The notes under the pieces are model-generated. The model worked only from the letters and a program-made list of their open reading frames with translations. It did no database searches and was not told where the DNA came from. Source: Patescibacteria group bacterium (GTDB taxonomy: Bacteria; Patescibacteriota; Microgenomatia; UBA8517). From it: a DNA stretch of 9,912 nt. The translations under genes and the position numbers were made by a program. The DNA is taken from the NCBI GenBank assembly GCA_025057695.1, contig JANWVB010000045.1, forward strand, positions 1-9,912. The letters are read 5' to 3'. The stretch's first letter is position 1. Every line of letters starts with the position of its first letter. Shown here one piece after another: positions 7,086 to 9,912 of the stretch.

Positions 7086-8626
7086 ATTTAACCAAATTAA
7101 TTAAGGGAGTGGATATATTGAGTATTTATGGCGATCTAAAAAAGGATATCTCTTGTGTTTCCGACAACACCAAAAGTATAACTAAAAATAGTCTTTTTGT
7201 GGCAATTCGCGGGATGAAAATTGATTCTCATAGTTTAATACCTGATGCAATTTCAAAAGGAGCAATAGTTATAGTTGGAGAGGAAGATTATAAGAAAGAT
7301 TGGGGGACAACATATATAAGAGTAAAAAATTCCCGCGAAGCGCTTGCGATTATAGCTTCTAATTGGTATGGCAATCCATCTAAAGCTTTTAAGATAATTG
7401 GCATAACTGGAACTGATGGTAAAACAACGACTGCGAATCTTATTTATTGGATATTAAAGCATAGTGGGAAAAATGTTGGAATTGTTTCGACAGTAAATGC
7501 GATTATTGGTGATAAAAAGGTGGATACTGGTTTTCATGTTACAAATCCTGAGCCTCTTGTTTTGCAAGAGATTTTGCATAAGATGAATAAATTTAATTGC
7601 ACCCACGTGGTTTTGGAGGTTACTTCGCATGGTATAGATCAGATGCGTGTTCATGGCATAAATTTTGAAACTGCTTGCCTTACAAATATTACTCACGAAC
7701 ATCTTGATTACCATAAAACATTTGAGAATTATCGGGATGTTAAAGCTAAACTATTTAAAAGTGTCAAATATGCTGTTTTGAACAAAGATGATGCATCTTT
7801 TGAATATATCAAAAATAAATCAAACGCAAAGAAATTTTACACATATTCCTTGTCTGGCGATGCTAATGCTGATTATTATGCTTATGATATAAAAAGCGCG
7901 ATTAATAAAACGGTTTTTAAACTCAAAGCTGGGAATAAAACAATGCTTATTTCAACAAGACTTTTAGGCGATTACAATGTTGCAAATATTTTGTGCGCGA
8001 TTGCTACTGCCAGAATATATAAAGTTAAGTGGAATAAAATAATTTCTGCTTTGAAGTGTTTTTCACCTCCTAGTGGAAGATTGGAAAAAATAGAAAATGA
8101 CAAAAGGATTAATATTTATATTGATTTTGCTCATACTCCAAACGCTTTGGAACAAGTTCTTCGTTTATTAAGATCTAAAACTAAGGGCAAGTTGATTACG
8201 GTTTTTGGTTGCGCAGGCGAGAGGGATACACAAAAAAGAATTACCATGCCTCAGATTTCTGTAAATTATTCTGATGTATCCATATTTACGGCTGAAGATC
8301 CAAGATATGAAGATGTAAACCAGATATTAGATGTAATGTCTGATTCAGCAAGAAATGTGGGCGGAGTGGAAATAAAAAATTTTAAAGACGAAGATAAGTT
8401 TAAAGAATGCAAAGGCAAGTTATATTTAAAAATACCTGAACGGGGTGAAGCTATATATTTTGCGATTAATAAAATTGCGCAAGAAAAGGACACCGTTATT
8501 ATTTGTGGCAAGGGCCACGAAAAAAGTATGTCTTATAATGGTGTTGAGTATCCTTGGAGTGATAAAGAAGCTGTTAAAATGGCTCTTAATGGAGAGATAA
8601 AAAAGATACTATGGATAAATCATTAA
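7082..8626 (+). CDS. murE: UDP-N-acetylmuramoyl-L-alanyl-D-glutamate ligase adding the third residue (MurE)
   Basis: MurE adds meso-diaminopimelate or L-lysine to UDP-MurNAc-L-Ala-D-Glu with ATP in the cytoplasm. The 514 residues show the MurE-type N-terminal domain (S-D-N-T-K near 27-31 and SLFVAIRG, residues 37-44), the P-loop GITGTDGKTTT (107-117), EVTSHG (179-184), THEHLDYH (204-211), the VKAKLF segment with the likely carbamylated Lys223, FAHTPNAL in the C-terminal domain and GKGHE (476-480). The specificity box reads EDPR (405-408). Enzymes that use meso-DAP have DNPR and the Arg contacts the free carboxylate of DAP, so the Arg suggests meso-DAP, but the Asn is replaced and the preference is uncertain. 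MurF is unlikely because GKGHE and the DxPR box belong to MurE. It starts at an ATGA overlap with murB and itself contains the murD start 16 bases before its end. The stop is TAA. Confidence 0.95.
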   Translation: MNLTKLIKGVDILSIYGDLKKDISCVSDNTKSITKNSLFVAIRGMKIDSHSLIPDAISKGAIVIVGEEDYKKDWGTTYIRVKNSREALAIIASNWYGNPSKAFKIIGITGTDGKTTTANLIYWILKHSGKNVGIVSTVNAIIGDKKVDTGFHVTNPEPLVLQEILHKMNKFNCTHVVLEVTSHGIDQMRVHGINFETACLTNITHEHLDYHKTFENYRDVKAKLFKSVKYAVLNKDDASFEYIKNKSNAKKFYTYSLSGDANADYYAYDIKSAINKTVFKLKAGNKTMLISTRLLGDYNVANILCAIATARIYKVKWNKIISALKCFSPPSGRLEKIENDKRINIYIDFAHTPNALEQVLRLLRSKTKGKLITVFGCAGERDTQKRITMPQISVNYSDVSIFTAEDPRYEDVNQILDVMSDSARNVGGVEIKNFKDEDKFKECKGKLYLKIPERGEAIYFAINKIAQEKDTVIICGKGHEKSMSYNGVEYPWSDKEAVKMALNGEIKKILWINH

Positions 8627-9912
8627 AAAACAAAAAAGTTGGCATACTTGGTTTTGGCATGGAAGGGAAAGATTTAGCAAATTATTTGCACAAGCAAGGA
8701 GCGTTAATAACAGTATTTGATCAAAAAACAAAAGACGAACTCAACTTTCAAGGCATAGACACACATGAAATTGAGTTTGTATGCGGTTCTAATTATTTAT
8801 CAGGGATTAATTCGGATTTTGATATTATATTTAGATCACCGGGTGTTTATAGGTATAAAGAAGAGTTAATTAAAGCTGAAAGAAATGGCGTTGCAATTTC
8901 AAGCGCAATAAAGCTTTTTTTTGAGAAATGTCCAAGCCGGATAATTGGTGTAACTGGCACCAAAGGCAAAGGAACGACAAGCACATTAATTTACAATATT
9001 TGCAAAGAGCAAGGACTAGATGTTTATCTGGCTGGGAATATAGGCAAACCTTATTTAGAATTATTGCCAAGTTTAACCAGAGAAAGTATAGTTGTTATGG
9101 AGATCTCCTCGTTTCAATTAATTGACTTGCATAAAAGTCCGCATGTGGCTGTGGTTTTGAACATTACTTCCGATCATTTGGATTGGCATCTAAATCAAGA
9201 AGAATATGTATCTGCAAAAAAGAATATTGTTTTGCACCAAAATGATACAGATTATGCAGTGATCAATTTTGATTATGAAACACCAAGGAGTTTTGAGAAA
9301 TTAACCCGTGGCAAGGTTTTTTATTTCAGCAAGAAAAAGAAAGTGAATGGTTGTTATGTGACTGGTAATAAAATTAGAATTTGCATGAATGGGGGGAATC
9401 AAATTGTTGGGGATGTTGGCGATTTGCAATTAAGAGGCAGACATAATTGGGAAAATGTCACTGCGGCCGTGTGCGCTTCTTTTTGTATTGGTTGCAACAT
9501 TGATTCAATCAAAAAAAGTGTGTTTGATTTCAAAGGGTTGGAACATAGGTTAGAGTTTGTGTCAAAAATAAACGGAGTTTCATATTATAATGACTCGTTT
9601 TCGACTAATCCTCAGCCTACGATGGCGGCTGTGGATTCTTTTTCAGAACCAGTTATTTTAATATTGGGGGGATCTGATAAAGGTTTGTCTTATAGCCAGA
9701 TGGCAAGCCATATTGCTAAAGTGAAAAATGTCAAAGCAATAATATTGATTGGTCAGATTGCTGATCGAATTGAGTTTGAGTTGCGAAAAGCTAATTTTAA
9801 GGGTTTGATATTTAATCTTGGCATGACTTCTATGCAAAAAGTTGTTGAAAAAGCCAGAGAAGTGTCTGCCAGCGGAGATGTGGTTTTATTGTCTCCCGCT
9901 TCCGCTTCTTTT
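8611..9912 (+). CDS. murD: UDP-N-acetylmuramoyl-L-alanine--D-glutamate ligase (MurD), 3' truncated by window edge
   Basis: MurD adds D-glutamate to UDP-MurNAc-L-Ala. The frame is open for 434 codons from ATG 8611 to the last base, with no stop and no frameshift; about 15-25 residues are missing judging from the family ending after LSPA.ASFD. Motifs: GILGFGMEG (11-19) in the N-terminal Rossmann-like domain, RSPGV in the same domain, P-loop GVTGTKGKGTT (113-123, most MurD have TNGKST), EISSFQL (164-170), NITSDHLDWH (184-193), GLEHRLEFV (309-317), NDSFSTNP (327-334, family DSKATN), LGGSDKG (352-358) and LLSPASASF (426-434). EISSFQL and LEHRLE are diagnostic for MurD among the Mur ligases. The start lies 16 bases inside murE. 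GGAGAG at 8591-8596 is 14 bases upstream, rather far for a Shine-Dalgarno site. The DSFSTNP box, with Phe-Ser where Lys-Ala is usual, is a noticeable change near the substrate site. Confidence 0.95.
   Translation, partial: MDKSLKNKKVGILGFGMEGKDLANYLHKQGALITVFDQKTKDELNFQGIDTHEIEFVCGSNYLSGINSDFDIIFRSPGVYRYKEELIKAERNGVAISSAIKLFFEKCPSRIIGVTGTKGKGTTSTLIYNICKEQGLDVYLAGNIGKPYLELLPSLTRESIVVMEISSFQLIDLHKSPHVAVVLNITSDHLDWHLNQEEYVSAKKNIVLHQNDTDYAVINFDYETPRSFEKLTRGKVFYFSKKKKVNGCYVTGNKIRICMNGGNQIVGDVGDLQLRGRHNWENVTAAVCASFCIGCNIDSIKKSVFDFKGLEHRLEFVSKINGVSYYNDSFSTNPQPTMAAVDSFSEPVILILGGSDKGLSYSQMASHIAKVKNVKAIILIGQIADRIEFELRKANFKGLIFNLGMTSMQKVVEKAREVSASGDVVLLSPASASF

Noticed and set aside
8870..9125. Open frames on both strands around 8870-9125
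   Set aside because: They are shadows within murD, whose own frame is continuous and carries the P-loop and EISSFQL motifs; their translations show no family features.
1..9912. Alternative genetic code with TGA as glycine
   Set aside because: TGA is the stop of ftsL, murA and murB and is absent inside the conserved frames; the products end where their families end.
1..9912. Defence system, mobile element, CRISPR array or RNA gene
   Set aside because: Every large frame is a known dcw gene and the gaps are 60 bases or less; no direct repeat array, transposase, tRNA-like or rRNA-like sequence was seen.

Overview
The window is a stretch of a bacterial division and cell wall (dcw) cluster. All nine genes lie on the + strand, in the order mraZ (3' end only), rsmH, ftsL-like, ftsI (class B penicillin-binding protein), murA, murC, murB, murE, murD (cut by the right edge). 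I see no RNA gene, mobile element, CRISPR array or minus-strand gene. No stretch longer than about 60 bases lacks a gene.

The organism looks like an AT-rich, gene-dense, uncultivated-type bacterium, most likely a member of the Patescibacteria (Candidate Phyla Radiation). This is an inference from the low GC, the overlapping genes and the divergent, lineage-flavoured MurA and MurC. No marker in the window proves it. TGA ends ftsL, murA and murB and does not occur inside any conserved frame, so the code is the standard bacterial one and not the TGA-glycine code of Gracilibacteria and SR1.

Layout: positions 1-3220 carry the classical head of the cluster, made of a transcription regulator (mraZ), a 16S rRNA methyltransferase (rsmH), a small bitopic division protein (ftsL) and the septal transpeptidase (ftsI). 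A 58-base gap with a TATAAT box follows. Positions 3279-9912 then hold five genes for cytoplasmic peptidoglycan precursor synthesis, four of whose junctions overlap. MurA and MurB make UDP-MurNAc from UDP-GlcNAc and PEP. MurC, MurD and MurE add L-Ala, D-Glu and the third residue. FtsI cross-links the finished product at the septum, and FtsL is expected to act in the same divisome complex. murF, mraY, murG, ftsW, ftsQ, ftsA and ftsZ are not in the window and could lie to the right.

The main points of interest are the unusual gene order (murA, murC and murB placed directly after ftsI), a MurA with several substituted substrate-binding residues, a MurC with Mpl-like signatures and an altered P-loop, a MurE with EDPR in place of DNPR, and the lack of a clear Shine-Dalgarno sequence before the genes. 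I do not see an undescribed multi-gene system; this is a divergent form of a well-known one.
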